From: Strigamia acuminata
Lineage: Eukaryota > Arthropoda > Chilopoda > Geophilomorpha > Linotaeniidae
Direction of reading: 5' to 3'
Length of the DNA: 64,000 bases
Assembly (NCBI GenBank): GCA_949358305.1
Contig: OX442315.1
Span: 14,534,427-14,598,426 of the forward strand
The notes below the pieces were generated by a model, which saw only the letters and a program-made list of their open reading frames with translations, made no database searches and was not told the origin of the DNA. Shown here piece after piece: positions 12,101-24,200 of the stretch. Both the position numbers and the translations under genes were made by a program. Positions within the stretch are counted from its first letter, which is position 1; each line of letters starts with the position of its first letter.

Positions 12101-15100
12101 GAAACTAGTATTGTCTCGTTAGCATAAAAAGAGATAATTCTTGTGTTTAAATGTTTTAATACAATGCTGCAACTTTATTATTGTGAATTTAAATGAATTC
12201 AAAGCAGAAACAATTAGGTAAACCGTGCGTTTCCGGAGAATTCAAAATGGCGGCGAAAAAGGTCATTGATAATCCATATTTTTAATTAGTGACGTAAATA
12301 GTGGAAAACTATCGGATTGGCTGCGCTATATTTTATTTTAGTGTTCAAAACGATACACTAAAAATGCATCCCGCAAAACTCTATTATGATACTTACACTT
12401 TCATTAAATAGTTTGTAGCATGTACTATTACATTATAAAAATGTTGAATGCCTGTTAAAAACTTACAGTGGGTTTCTTCGCATTTGTATGAAATGTTTAA
12501 TGATTAAAGCCAAAATTCGTCCAAAACTTTGAGGAACAAAAAAGTTTCTGGATTTTGATGCTCTCTTTAGAGGAACTGCGTTGGCTATAATTTCTTCAGG
12601 TGAATAACTTGCGTTTGATACAGACAGAATTTGTTTCTTATTTTTGCAGTTATTTGTATTTACTTCATTTTGTTTCTGTTTCAGAAATATATTATTAATT
12701 TCGACTGTGTGTATTTGAGAAGAAAATATTTATTACAATATCGTCATCCTTGAACAGTTTGAGGTAGACATCTTCGAGAGTTGATAAGTTGTTGCGACTT
12801 AAAATAACTGCCGGACTCTCTTCTGTCAATATCCTTCCATCTCGCATAAACCCGATCTGGTAAGTAGAAAAAGATGGGGTATCATTCGAACGACGGATCG
12901 TTGCAACGGCGAAGTTCCGTTTCAGTTAGAATGACGAAAAATCGGAATTTAATGTTCTAAGCGTGAACCCAGCAATGCGGGATTATTAGTAATGTTTACA
13001 ATTACTAAGCGCGAGGTGTATTTAAAATGAGAATTTACTGATAGAAAATAATGTAGATAGTAAAAATGAGATAGTGAAAATGAGAATTTACCTTGAGATT
13101 AGGTCTAACAAAACAACAATCGTTCTCCCGACCAATCAAACTGCTTTTGACATTTGATGCTTGGTTCTTAAAGGCCGCAACGGAGGGCGCCAGTAGCAAG
13201 AGAAAAAATTTCTAGGGAAAATGCATGCCGAGAGGAAATTTTCCCCGGTAAGAAGCAATGAGACGTCAAAATCGGTTTGTTACGCGCCTCAGGATTGGTC
13301 GGGAGAACGATTGTTGTTTTGTTAGACCTAATCTCATTCGTAGTTATTAATAGCCCTAGCTAGTGGGAAATTCTCATTAATATTTTATTGAAATGCAGTA
13401 AATTTTGACTTGATTTTACAGGAGAGTAATAACAAAACACCCAATTGAAGGTTACGCATCCCAATTGAGAAAATCCAACTAAAATGTCGCGCTTTGGCTG
13501 TCGCACCAGTTGTCTCCCCGTCAGAACGTAAATTCTCTTTTTTTCGTCTGGAACATCTGGGCAAGACAGAAAATAAGGTAAGTGGTTTCTATTAATTCTA
13601 TTAATGCTGCTGGACTGATGCTAAAGTTTGGTGTGTTAGCATTGGGTTCACAGGATTAGATCGACAAACCATGATGTGTCTATAAGGCTAAACCAGTGCC
13701 AAGTTTGTTCGTTGAAGCACATGACACTGGGTGATTTTGGAGCATCAAAATTGGCAGCTTAGGAATTATCAGCAAGGCAGAAAATATGTCAGATCTTACT
13801 TTGTTGGCTTGACGCGCTTCTTCTACGTAATGTGTAGTGATCAAAACAGTCGTGTGTTCTTGCTGACATATATCGACCAAGTGATTCCAAATGCTTAAAT
13901 TATTTTAATAATTTTAACGGTGACAACTTAGGTGCGTTTCATAATTATGAAGCCACTCACAAAAGTTGGCTTCACAGAAAAACGACTTAAGCAATCACAA
14001 AACTGTTATTTTGTTGTATTTGAATGGAGGACGATTGCATTGATTGTTGAAGATAAAGTTCGTTTTATTCTCGCACACACATCGAACACGAACCGCACGC
14101 TCTGGTCACATCACAGGAAGTGTGGTGACCACGTGATTGGTCAGCGAGTTTACAGCTAAACTCCCCCTGGCAGTGGGAGACCCTCATTCGGGGTTTGGTA
14201 TGCACTCGGCCAGGTGACATAAAATACCAACATATTCCACGTGAATATTTATCAAATTATACACCTTTTACTCATTTTAAAACAATTCAGAACACAAATA
14301 AATACTGATCACAATTGAAAAGCAAATTTTTGCCTTTTTGAAACTTTGCATAATTATAAAGCCAGTCACAAATTTCATCCAAAAAAAATTTTTAAGGATT
14401 AAAATTGACAGAGAAGGATAGTTTATACGTTATACGTACATAAATGTCATCTGTTACAAAATGGTACAATTGTCAATCCAATTTGTCATGATTCGACTTT
14501 GTGGAAATAATACAACGCTTCGGGACAACAATATGTAATGGAATAAACTTTTATTTAAAACTTACTATAAAATAATACATGCAAATCTGGACGATTATGC
14601 AGGTTCGCAGAAATAGTCGACTAGCCAATCTAGTCTCCTCTCATATTAGCCCTGGCGAAAAAACTTGTCAACACGGCTAATGTTGCTAACTTCACTTCAA
14701 TTGATTCTGAATCACCACAAATTGTTGTAAAAACGATGCATTAAGTTAAAACAGTTACAACATCCAAAAAATTAAGATTCTGAGTGAAATATTGCACATC
14801 AGGGTTTGCTGGTGAATGAACAGGAAGGCCAAACATTAGTGCATCAAAAACAACAACTACCAGAGCGATTTTTTAAATGCAGGAAACAAAAGCAAAACCT
14901 GCTCACCTAAAATCTTGTAGACAGAAAAAATTAAAATAAGCCCAACAAACAATGTTGAGGAAGGATGAATAGGCGAAACTAGTGTTTTGTGATGGAAAAA
15001 AAGAAAAAAAGTTTAACTGGACGAGCCAGATGGTTGGTAATACTGGATGAAATTTGTGACTGACTTTATAATAATGCAACGTTTCAAAAAGGCAAAAATT

Positions 15101-16403
15101 TGCTTTTCAATTGTGATCACTGATCAGTATTTATTTGTGTTCTGAATTGTTTTAAAATGAGTAAAAGGTGTAAAATTCGATAAATATTCACGTGGAATAA
15201 ACAGTTTTGTGATTGCTTAAGTCGTTTTTTGTGAAGCCAACTTTTTTGAGTGGCTTTATAATTATGAAACGCGCCTTATTTATTTCTGGCACAAACCTTT
15301 CTCTTAATATCGGATCAACTCCTACAGTCGGTTCATCTAAAATGAGTAAAGGCGGTGCGTGCAACAGAGCAATTGCAAATGAAACTCTTCTTTTCTGACC
15401 CTCACTTTAATTGGAAAAATAAATTCAATGACAACCATGAACCATTAGCTGAATTTTACGGGGTGATACTACCGTATCACCCCGTTTAATAGCCCGGGCG
15501 TTTAATTTTATTTTTTGAGCCGCCCTCCCGCCGCCTATTCGGGCCCGGCCCATAAGCGAAAAATCACCGATTTTTTTTCTTAAAAAAGTGATTTTTTTCA
15601 TTAAAATGATTTTAAAAGTGATTTTACCGGACTCTGCGCTTATTCAGGGCCGGCGCCAATTCGTAAAAACGTCGGCACTTAAACGGGGCCGGCGCCTTAA
15701 TGAACCCTGGCTATTAAAAGAGGCTTTATGGTATCTATGGACCACACGGTATGTTGTGCTAAACACTCACCTGAGCTGCATTGTTTGTCTGTCAGCAGGT
15801 GGTAAATCAAATAAATTGATGAGAAATGTGATTCTTCTCTGTATGTCAAATTTAGTCATGTGGTGCAAACGACCGTAATAACTCAGCACTTCTCCGATGT
15901 TCAAGTCTTTTATCAAAACTAAATCCTGTGAACATATCAAAATTTCTTCGTTTTTTTTGAGAATAACAATGCAGAGATTTTGTTGAATTTACCTGTGGCA
16001 TGTAACCCACTCTTGATCCAGGCACTTTGCATCTTACTGTACCAGGTACATGACCATAAACTTCAATTGTTCCTTTGCTTGGACGTAATGCTCCGGCAAT
16101 ACATCTGACGAGACTCGTTTTTCCACTTCCACTTGATCCAAGAAGCGCATAACTAAATCACATACAAACACACTGGATGTAGATTAGATTTTGTTTGTAA
16201 CAGTACTGAATGCTGCTTTAGTTAGATTAATTTGCACCGGATTTTTATATTTTATATATTAAAAGAATACGAATTTTTACTTACATTGTACCGGCTTCAA
16301 TAATTAAATTGAGATTTTTTAATACTTCAACTTTAGATGTAGCAAATCCATAGTTTAAATTCAATTGATGTATGGCAACAGCAGGTCCGTCATAATCATC
16401 CAT
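9102..16403 (-). CDS. ABCH-type ABC transporter, gene B (14 exons, 689 aa)
   Basis: Closest paralog of gene A. Exons in coding order: 16285-16403, 15993-16152, 15771-15925, 15297-15404, 13800-13893, 12737-12856, 12467-12675, 11737-11896, 11566-11669, 11311-11500, 10237-10408, 9535-9711, 9390-9476, 9102-9316 (2070 nt, one frame). Exon lengths equal those of A except exon 11, which is 6 nt longer. Motifs: Walker [14 protein letters not shown], signature LSEGQ (acidic residue where the first glycine is expected), [17 protein letters not shown]. Walker A ends in Ser in A and B but Thr in C, D and E. The introns hold transposons absent from A: a 378-bp palindrome, a 1.35-kb inverted-repeat element about 20 bp from the exon 4 donor, and others. 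No exon is damaged. Probable membrane exporter subunit; substrate unknown. Confidence 0.93.
9734..10111. mobile_element. 378-bp near-perfect palindrome with 8-bp target duplication
   Basis: Lies in gene B intron 11. Ends are GGGCTTACTTTAG and CTAAAGTAACTCC. The arms, about 165 bp each, differ at only a few bases. The target duplication is GTATTATT (9726-9733 and 10112-10119). Gene A keeps the empty site, GCATTATT, at 3081-3088. 8-bp duplications fit the hAT, P or Merlin groups; no transposase is present. Confidence 0.9.
10585..11085. mobile_element. Insertion specific to gene B intron 10
   Basis: Gene A passes directly across this place (about 3985). The insert has related direct and inverted motifs (CAATATTAGTAGGTGCGACG, CAATATTACTAAGTGCGACG) and repeats of GATTTGTACCGCAAAATC. 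Its ends were not resolved. Confidence 0.5.
11944..12384. mobile_element. AGAGAGTTTGC-family MITE in gene B intron 7
   Basis: Left end TTAGAGAGTTTGCAG and right end CCCGCAAAACTCTA are inverted. Inside is the family block GATTGGCTGCGCTATATTTT followed by AAAATGCATCCCGC. Relatives are at 38693-40340 and 49445-49663. Confidence 0.7.
13095..13335. mobile_element. 241-bp MITE with 43-bp terminal inverted repeats, gene B intron 5
   Basis: GAGATTAGGTCTAACAAAAC at 13095 continues for about 43 bp and returns inverted, ending at 13335. Absent from gene A. A weaker outer pair (AATGAGAATTT near 13026, AAATTCTCATT near 13368) suggests it sits inside another element. Confidence 0.8.
13931..15275. mobile_element. 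1345-bp inverted-repeat element with TTA target site (PIF/Harbinger-like)
   Basis: Ends GGTGCGTTTCATAATTATGA and the complement of GGCGCGTTTCATAATTAT. Arms are over 200 bp long. The 3-bp duplication TTA (13928-13930, 15276-15278) and GG-starting ends fit PIF/Harbinger. Gene A shows the empty site GACAATTTATTTATTTC near 5793. No transposase frame. It lies in gene B intron 4, about 20 bp from the exon 4 donor, without disturbing it. Confidence 0.82.
14012..14232 (-). mobile_element. Solo-LTR-like insert nested in the left arm of the TTA element
   Basis: Only the left arm carries these 221 bp; the right arm is uninterrupted. Read on the minus strand it starts TGTTGGTATTTTATGTCACC and ends ACAACA, with CCAATCA and AATAAA inside, like a small copia-type LTR. 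The flanks TATTT and TATTC could be a worn 5-bp duplication. Confidence 0.6.
15468..15731. mobile_element. GC-rich MITE fragment in gene B intron 3
   Basis: Related to 3478-3918: GCCCGGGCGTTTAA near 15491, CCGGCGCCAATT near 15649, and TTAAACGGGGCCGG near 15675. It replaces sequence that is simple in gene A. Confidence 0.55.
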
Positions 16404-16561
16404 AAAGTCAGCATGAACAAGTATCCACAGCAATGGAACTTACAGTTGACGTATAATGAAATGCAATGTATTGTAGTTAGCACAATGTGCGTTGCTTGTC
16501 AATTAATATTCATGTGTTCTCACTTAGTTTTGGTGAATTGTACTTGCTTTGTTGAGTTCTA

Positions 16562-16690
16562 ATCGCTCTGTCGAAATATCAGAGTTCAAATCGCTGTGTT
16601 GAAATATGAGAGTTCAATTCTCTGTGTTGAAATATGAGAGTTCAATTCTCTGTGTTGAAATATGAGAGTTCAATTCGCTTTGTTCAAATC
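16562..16690. repeat. 27-bp tandem repeat, about 4 copies
   Basis: Unit CTGTGTTGAAATATGAGAGT plus TCAATTC, upstream of gene B. It could affect the B promoter region, but there is no direct sign of that. Confidence 0.8.
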
Positions 16691-16782
16691 GCTTGAATAT
16701 TAATGTGGTGAATCACCTCAGAATGAAACAACAGCTGGGGATCTGGTGAAAAGTATTTATTTATGAGCGAAACAACCTACGG

Positions 16783-16880
16783 CAGGGGTTTCCAAACTTT
16801 TTAGCATTGCGACCCATTTTTAAGAAATGCGATCTTCTGCGCTTCACTTCATCATGTGCATTGGATTTTACCCATCCTGC
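16783..16880. mobile_element. hAT-type element end
   Basis: CAGGGGTTTCCAAACTTTTT followed by GCATTGCGACCCA is a typical hAT terminus. A possible opposite-type end is at about 37265-37312 (GAGAACCTCTG). The rest of the element is not present. Confidence 0.5.
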
Positions 16881-16904
16881 AAAATTTATCACTGTGGGGA
16901 CTTA

Positions 16905-17035
16905 CAATGCAAAACCTCTATTTTTGGGAGTTTGGGTCGATTTTTGGAGGTTTTTGGAGAATTTTGGGTGGTTTTTGTAGATTTTGGGAGATTTTTGTAG
17001 ATTTTGGGAGATTTTTGTGAAGATTTTGAAACTTT
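16905..17035. repeat. 20-bp tandem repeat, about 6 degenerate copies
   Basis: Unit ATTTTGGGAGATTTTTGTAG. No coding meaning; the frames here result from the repeat. Confidence 0.75.
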
Positions 17036-17613
17036 TGCTAACCTGCAGTGTATTGCAACCAATTACAGGCAGTAAGTTAAAATTGGATTTGGCAAAAATT
17101 AAAAAAAAAATTTTGGAAACAAAAATTTTGGGTGACAAAGTGATTGAACACTGTTGCGCCCCACCAAAAATCAGCTCGCGCCTCACAGTTTGGGAAATGC
17201 TGACCTGCGGTATTTTACCGATTAAGAGTCTTCCTCGAATTGTAGCCGCCCTCGAATAGTAGCTGCGGCTGAGACGCCAAGAATACTGTATTTTAGCAAA
17301 ATTACGGTATTTTTTCTGTATTTAACCTTGCTTCGTTCGTGACATTCAGACTTCGTTTTTTACATTAAACAACATGTGACATGTGGTCTACATGTGACTA
17401 TAAGTTATAATCAAAAGAACAAATCGTCACGACTTTCGGCGATGTTATGATCATAATGAATTTATTTTGGGCATCTTTGGGAGTTTCCTTGCAGCTCGGC
17501 CTGGCTTGTACATCACAGCTCCTACAGTTTGCAACTGGTCTCGTGATTCCAAATTCAAACTGTATACGTGTCACATTCTGCACTTGCATTTAACAAACTG
17601 AATCCACAAATTT

Positions 17614-17813
17614 TGTTGTTTAATTTTGTGTCACCTTTATCCAATGTCGAAATGCCATGTGAGGGTCTCTCCCGCCAGGGGGAATTGTACTGTAATCTCG
17701 CGGACCCACCATGTGTAACGGCACTTCCGGTTACATTACGATAACGTGTGGTTCGTCTGCGATAAACGACTTCATCAAAATTCATTGCGATCTTCATATT
17801 TTGAATAACAACA
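17614..17813 (+). mobile_element. Solo-LTR-like element, second copy
   Basis: About 200 bp, TGTTGTTTAATTTTGTGTCACC-type start (given here as TGTTGTTTAATTTTGTGTCA) and AACAACA end. It shares GAGGGTCTC and GCCAGGGGGA with 14012-14232 (opposite orientation there) and with a truncated copy at 23389-23485. Flanks AATTT and AATAT are only partly alike. Confidence 0.55.
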
Positions 17814-17909
17814 AATATAAGTAAATAATGAATAAATAAGAATTATTTTGAGTATTTAAAAAAACCACAATATTTTTATTTTTATTTTACTATAAAATGT
17901 GTGAAAATA

Positions 17910-18167
17910 TTAAAATCGTCGCTTTATATAGATTACAATTAAAGACAAAACTATAAATATTACAAGCCATGAAGACATTACTAAAACTCCAGTCCATACA
18001 GGATACCATGCAATACCTCTGCCACGAAGCATTATCCAACGAACAGAGCCGAAGGCCGAATTCAGGGGTAATGCTGGAGATAAGGCTTGGATAAAACCGT
18101 TGGCATTTGAAAGCGAAACTATTAAACCTTTTAAAATATTGTATTGTTATTATTATTATTATTATTA

Positions 18168-18208
<41 letters not shown>

Positions 18209-21200
18209 TTTAACATTACAAAGTTCACTCATCAATACTCTGCTCATAAAAACTTGTGACAAATTTCCATTTCCGTTTAACCTGTCCACATGGTAGTCTT
18301 GAACTCAAGCTATTTCTTATTGGTCAAGAAAGATTACACAATTAGTTTCTTTTATCTGTAAGCTCGTGATACATCCAACCCATGGGAGTTTGTTGTAGTT
18401 TTTGTAGACAGAGTATAGACTCACTGTTTTCATTATCACTTACCACTTATAAAATAGTTGGGGAAAAGAATGCTCACACATAACATTATGGCAGAAACTG
18501 CGTTATCGCAAATTGAAGATATAAGAATACCTTTTTTAAAATTTAAAGTGTTAAAAAGATTTGTATCAATGCATTCCATAAAACATTACCAAAACCCATT
18601 CCAGCCACTCCCGTAATAGCCGACAAAAAAATGACGAGAAATACACTGCCGTGATTCGTTACTCCAAACACTTCCACTGCTAAAGCGATGAAAATCCCAA
18701 TTTGAATAACTATTAATCCTAATTGAGTGATTATGTGTCCACATATTATTTCAAATGTAGTAACTCCTAAATTAATACAAAAAAGAAATATGATTAAATT
18801 TGAAATAAGAAAAAAATGTGGTTAATTTTGCAATAAAAATAATGGTTTATTGACCACAAACTGATACGTCGCTAAAACGTACAACTTGAGCAGAGAATCG
18901 CTAAAATCGGCGTCGCTAAAGTGAGCTTTTACCAAACTGAGTTTTACTTTAATTTTTACCTGATACGTAATTTCTATCCAGTAATCCTCCAGCTTTATCA
19001 ATAATAAACAGAACGGATGACAGACCAGCAGCTTGTAAAAATGTAAGACCAAGTATAGCTGCACTACTCAAAAAGTCTTTTACATTTGATGTGGGTCGTC
19101 CGTAGATCGGATCACCAGTCTGTACAAACAAGTTGGTAATCTTGTAAAAGTCAGTCGTTATTGGCAAATAGGTGTTTTAAATGCCTCAATTAGCATGTTG
19201 AGAAGTTGTGGATACTTTTTTAAACTTCCTACTTGCTTTCTGGCAAAGACTAATAAAGTATCAGCAAAAGTATAGTACAAGAAACGAGTTGTCACTAGGT
19301 TAGTTGTATCATATCTCATATGAATACTGCTAGCTTGGATAAGGTCAGTTGGTAGCTCTTTTTCACGGGTTCCAAATCTGTATGAAAATATAACATTCTT
19401 GTTAAATTTCGTCTTTTATCTGAACAGTAAACTTACCTTTCCATTACAGAGGTACTGAAGTTCTTCATTATGTGTATTGCAGCTAATGCTTCTCCATTTT
19501 GAATTAAATTAACACCATCATTCATACTGTCAACATGCAACTTTTGAGTGAAAAGAAGTGCATTAAAAACATAGAAGAATATAAAAAAAAATTGAATTAT
19601 TCATCTTTTGCTGTGCTTAAATATTTTTTTACTAGGGCGGGATTTACGTTTAGGCTAATTATGGCGAGAGGGTAGACAAACAAATAATATATTTTCAATT
19701 AACAAACAAGAATGAGAAATAACTGAGATTTACATCCAAGTACTGAATAAGCCTAATTGTGCATAACTTTGGTGTTTTAATGAAAACAAGTGAGTAACAT
19801 GGTGAGCCGTTCCTAGCCATTAATATAATCAGTAAGGAAGCCAAGCAATAATTTGGCCACTCGCCAATGTAAATTGTGGGTTCTCTTGGCAGATAGAGTT
19901 TAGCTCAGCAAAAGATATGTAGAAAGGTCAATTTACTAGATGAATCGTCTTATTATTTATTTCTTTAAGGAATTTTGAGCCGAAAAGTGTGTCTTCATTG
20001 CATACAGCAACAGGTAAATGCTCAAAGTCATCATTTAGCAACATAAACGAAAATATTTGAATTAAGGGAAGTAGGAACTGGAAAATGATTAATCTGAAAA
20101 ATAAAAAAATGTAATAAGCTTACATTATGATTATGACTAATACAATTAAGCGGGAGGAACCACGGGTGTTTCAAGGCCACGGCCCGTTTTCCTATCCTTC
20201 TCTTTTATATCCTTGGATAAACGTACAGCGTGCGCAATCACGTTGTTCGCGCGAGATCGGGGGATCCAATCAGCGATTAGTATTATTTTCGTTGTAATCT
20301 TGTATTTAACCCTTTGTTTTAACTTAAATAAACCACTTGTTACATTTCACTACAACCATTCGTGTTGGAGTGTTCTGACTCCATTTTGTTTTATTGTTAA
20401 ATGATGACGCGCTCGCTTATGCTAGCGCCCCCTGTACCAATTTGTTTAAATAAACAACTTATGTTAATTTTCGACCTAAGCATGTCTGCTTTTTGACTGT
20501 CTCAACATTTCAATCCATCTTCATCATTTTACATCGCGCACCGAAACATTTTACGTGTCGTGGCCGAATTTATTTCCAAGAGTTTTGACTTTTATGTCAT
20601 GCCATGAAAAGGGCCCAGCCAATCAGATCTATGGTACAATTTAAATTAATTCAATAGGTGCAAGGCTGTTGGCGGTAACAGTAAACTATTATTATTTTTA
20701 TTATTGAAAAGTGTGTATATTAATTACTCACAATGGGCTTCTTTTCGTTTTTGTGAAGTTTTTGTATGTTAATGCTGCAATTCGTCTACAGCTTGGAGGT
20801 GTAAAGTAGTTTCGGAAATCTAGTCTTTTGACAGTTTCAGGGATGTGTTCGATACTGCATTTTTGCTGTAATGTGTTACTCGATTTTTTAAAACGAATCA
20901 ACTTGCCATTGCAATTTCCATTCTCTGAAATGTCTGCTGCAGTCTGTCAATAAATTAATTGAAAAATTTAAATAATAGAAAAATTAAATGAACAATTTTT
21001 TTTAAAATTACCTAAATATTTATTTAGAACTATTGAAACCTGTCTATGCAAAAATGTGGTATTTTAAGACATATGGTCGTTAAAAGCAAGGAAATAATTT
21101 ACGCCATGGCTGGTTTCATTGTGCATAATGTAGTACAAGTAAAATCTTTTGTAATTCTGTGTGTGATTTCAGTTTGGGTTTGTTCACTTCAGTTTTAGGT

Positions 21201-24200
21201 TATCTTTATTCAGTTTGGTTTGAATGAATGATATTGAAACAAATTTCATTTCAGTTAGGTTTCTTCCTTCATACAATCGAGCCAAACTAAACCAATGGCA
21301 TACTATAGCTCTTAAAAATCTGCACTGCAGTATTACCTGTTCTGAATCGTCTCGACAGAGCTTAAGATAAACATCATCTAGATGCGGCAATTGAAAACGA
21401 CGTAGTAGCTCATCAGGATTGTCTTCTGCTAATGTTTTTCCATTTCTCATTAATCCAAGCTAAAGAAAATAGAAGTTCAGTATAATCTCCTCAGCTTACG
21501 AACTTTCAGGCTCAAAAAAACTATTAAACGCCCGGGCGTTTAAACGAGGCGATACGGTATGTAGATACTATATTAAACATCGCACCTACAGTATTTAGAT
21601 GCAATGTTTAATTGTTCATTGTGTTACTTGGGATCCGACTTACGTACAACTTGTTTGTAATAATTTGAGGAGTTTCTGTAATATAAATTAACAAAAGTCG
21701 CCTGAACATCCTCAAATTCTATTTTCTTCTTGTAGGAAGAGTTTTTTATCACAGCCTGATTTACAGTTTTACTGAGCACAATATTTTGCTTACGGTTTAC
21801 CTTATCGGCCTGAGCGGCTTCATCAACATGGTGAGTTGTAACAACAATGGTAACTTTTCCGTTTGCACGCAGTTGTTTTAAATGAGACCAAATACTGAAA
21901 TTTGAAATTTTTACCTTTTTAACTGTGCATTTTAATATTTTAAATTACACAAACCTTTCTCTTAAAATTGGGTCCATTCCTACTGTTGGTTCATCCAGAA
22001 TAAGCAAGGGTGGTTCATGCAACACCGTAATGGCGAAAGAAACTCGCCTCTTCTCGCCTCCACTTTAAACAGGGATAATAAAAATCGTTTAATTGTTAGA
22101 TAAAGCGTGTAGTTTTTTTTTTAATTACCTTAATTGGCCTGCCAATCGTTTACCACTTGGCAAATTAAGAAAACTGATAAGGTATTTGATTCTCGATTTT
22201 AGGAATGATTGGTCCATGTTATGCAAGCGACCGTACAAGTTTAAATTTTCTTCAATAGTCAGGTCATAATACAATGCTAATTCCTAAATTGAAACATTAA
22301 ACAATTGAATTTATGCATTTTAAAACAATTGAATTTATGCATTTTAAAACAATTGAATTTGTGCATTTTAAAACAATTGAATTTGTGCATTTTAAAAAAT
22401 TGAATTTGTGCATTTTAAAAAATTTAATTTTTGCATTTTAAATAATTGAATTTGGGAATAACACGGATAATTTTTGTTATACTGATGCTGTAGATTGATA
22501 AACACAACATTGGGAAATGTCTGAAAATTGAGCCACCCGTTTAACCCTGCGTTGAGTGACGTTACTTCCAACTTGCAACACATTTACAGCATTGTGATGA
22601 AGTGTCAACGTCAAGTCCACACGGAGTGATTAATATCCCAGGTAAAAAAAATCTGCAGAATTCTGCATAAAATTTGCCTGCCGAAAAAATTCTGCAGAAA
22701 ATCTTTTTTTCTCTGCAGAATACTGCAGAAAAATTGCCAGCGGAAAATATTCTGCAGAAAAGGTTAACATTTTCCTGCAGAATTCTGCAGAATTTGGTAA
22801 TTTTTTCTGCAGAACCTTTTTCTCCTGGGATTCATAGGTTGAATAGTTTTGCCTAAAACTGTTTGTTAAAGCATTGAATAGCCTATTGAAAACAGGGCAT
22901 CTTCTAAGCTTAGATGAAGCAGATAAGTTATCACTAAGATTTTTTTATCCACTGTATTATTCTTTTCATATCAAGGTGAAAAAAACATTTATTGTTAAAA
23001 AAAAGTAATCCTTAGTCTGCATCTGCAGTATGCACTCCGTATATTGATAAGAAATTCAGCCTCTGACTCACATTCTATGCATGAATTTAATATCTAATAT
23101 TAAATGCCAAGCTTGTAGCAGACAAAGAAAATGAATTAATATTTTGGTATCGTGCTGTAAATTAGTTTTGTTGTTTATTTACTTTATGTTAGCCTTAACG
23201 CTAGTTCACAATGCTGCAAATTGTTGTTTACAATCACGCAAAGTGACAAAAATCAGTTGCGCAAAATATTTCGCGCAACTGATTTTTGAGCAAAAGCTGA
23301 ATTGAAAATTTTCAATTCTGAATTCATGTGTCGTGTTACATTTTGCTTGTGCCACGTGACATTTTTCATCAACAAATAGCTTCTACGTGTTATTATTTTG
23401 TGTCACTTGGCTCCAATGTATTGAAATCTCGTATGAGGGTCTAGACCGCCAGGGGGAGCTGATTTGTAATCTCGCGAGCTAATTAACGACTGGATTAAGA
23501 AATCTACTGTGCAGAATGCGATATGCAGTGTGAATTTAGAATCAAGAAAATGGGTGCGAAAGAATAATGTGTTGAAGAATTTAGGTCAATGAGTTATACA
23601 CAATTCACTAAGTGCAAAAACACTTGTAAATGTTGGTGAATTGTTGTTCAGAATCCTAAAACTACTGATTAGCTACTTGTGATCACGTGATAAGAAGAGA
23701 ATGAGGATGATACTACATTCCAGATAGGCGAGCGAAATTACTTTAAATATTTCCTCCGATCATCAAGTGGTTTATTATCGAATTCAACATAAAAAGTTTC
23801 AGATAGTAAAGAGGAAAGCAGCATGTTATCAAATTTATTCATTCTCCAGACACGAGTTTCCAACAGCTTACAGTACATGGCAATTGAAATTCTTTTGTTT
23901 TCAGTCATTGCAAATAAAATAACCAAAGTCACTTCTTTCACCCACATTATGCTTTTACTGTACTGAAAGCTGTTTAATCCAGCATTAGAATAACGGAATG
24001 GTCTATTAAACAGAATGTAATGGGCGCATCCCTTATTAGTTGTGGGAACACCCAAATTCAACCTTCTTATGTTTGTTTTGTTTACATTTATGCATTAAGG
24101 AAACTGAAAATAAAAATAAGCTTAAAAAGCGGAAAAGAGGAGTCTTAATTATAGAGTAAAAAAATTTGTTCTTATTGAACACGCGAATACCTTGAGTATA

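Noticed and set aside
13932-15398. Possible transposase in the 1.35-kb TTA element
   Set aside because: The frames lie in the terminal arms or run into gene B exon 4 on the wrong strand; none has a DDE-type motif.
19185-19190. Calling gene C a pseudogene because of the lost GT donor
   Set aside because: With a GC donor all 14 exons join in one frame of normal length and all other motifs are intact, so GC-AG splicing is the simpler reading.
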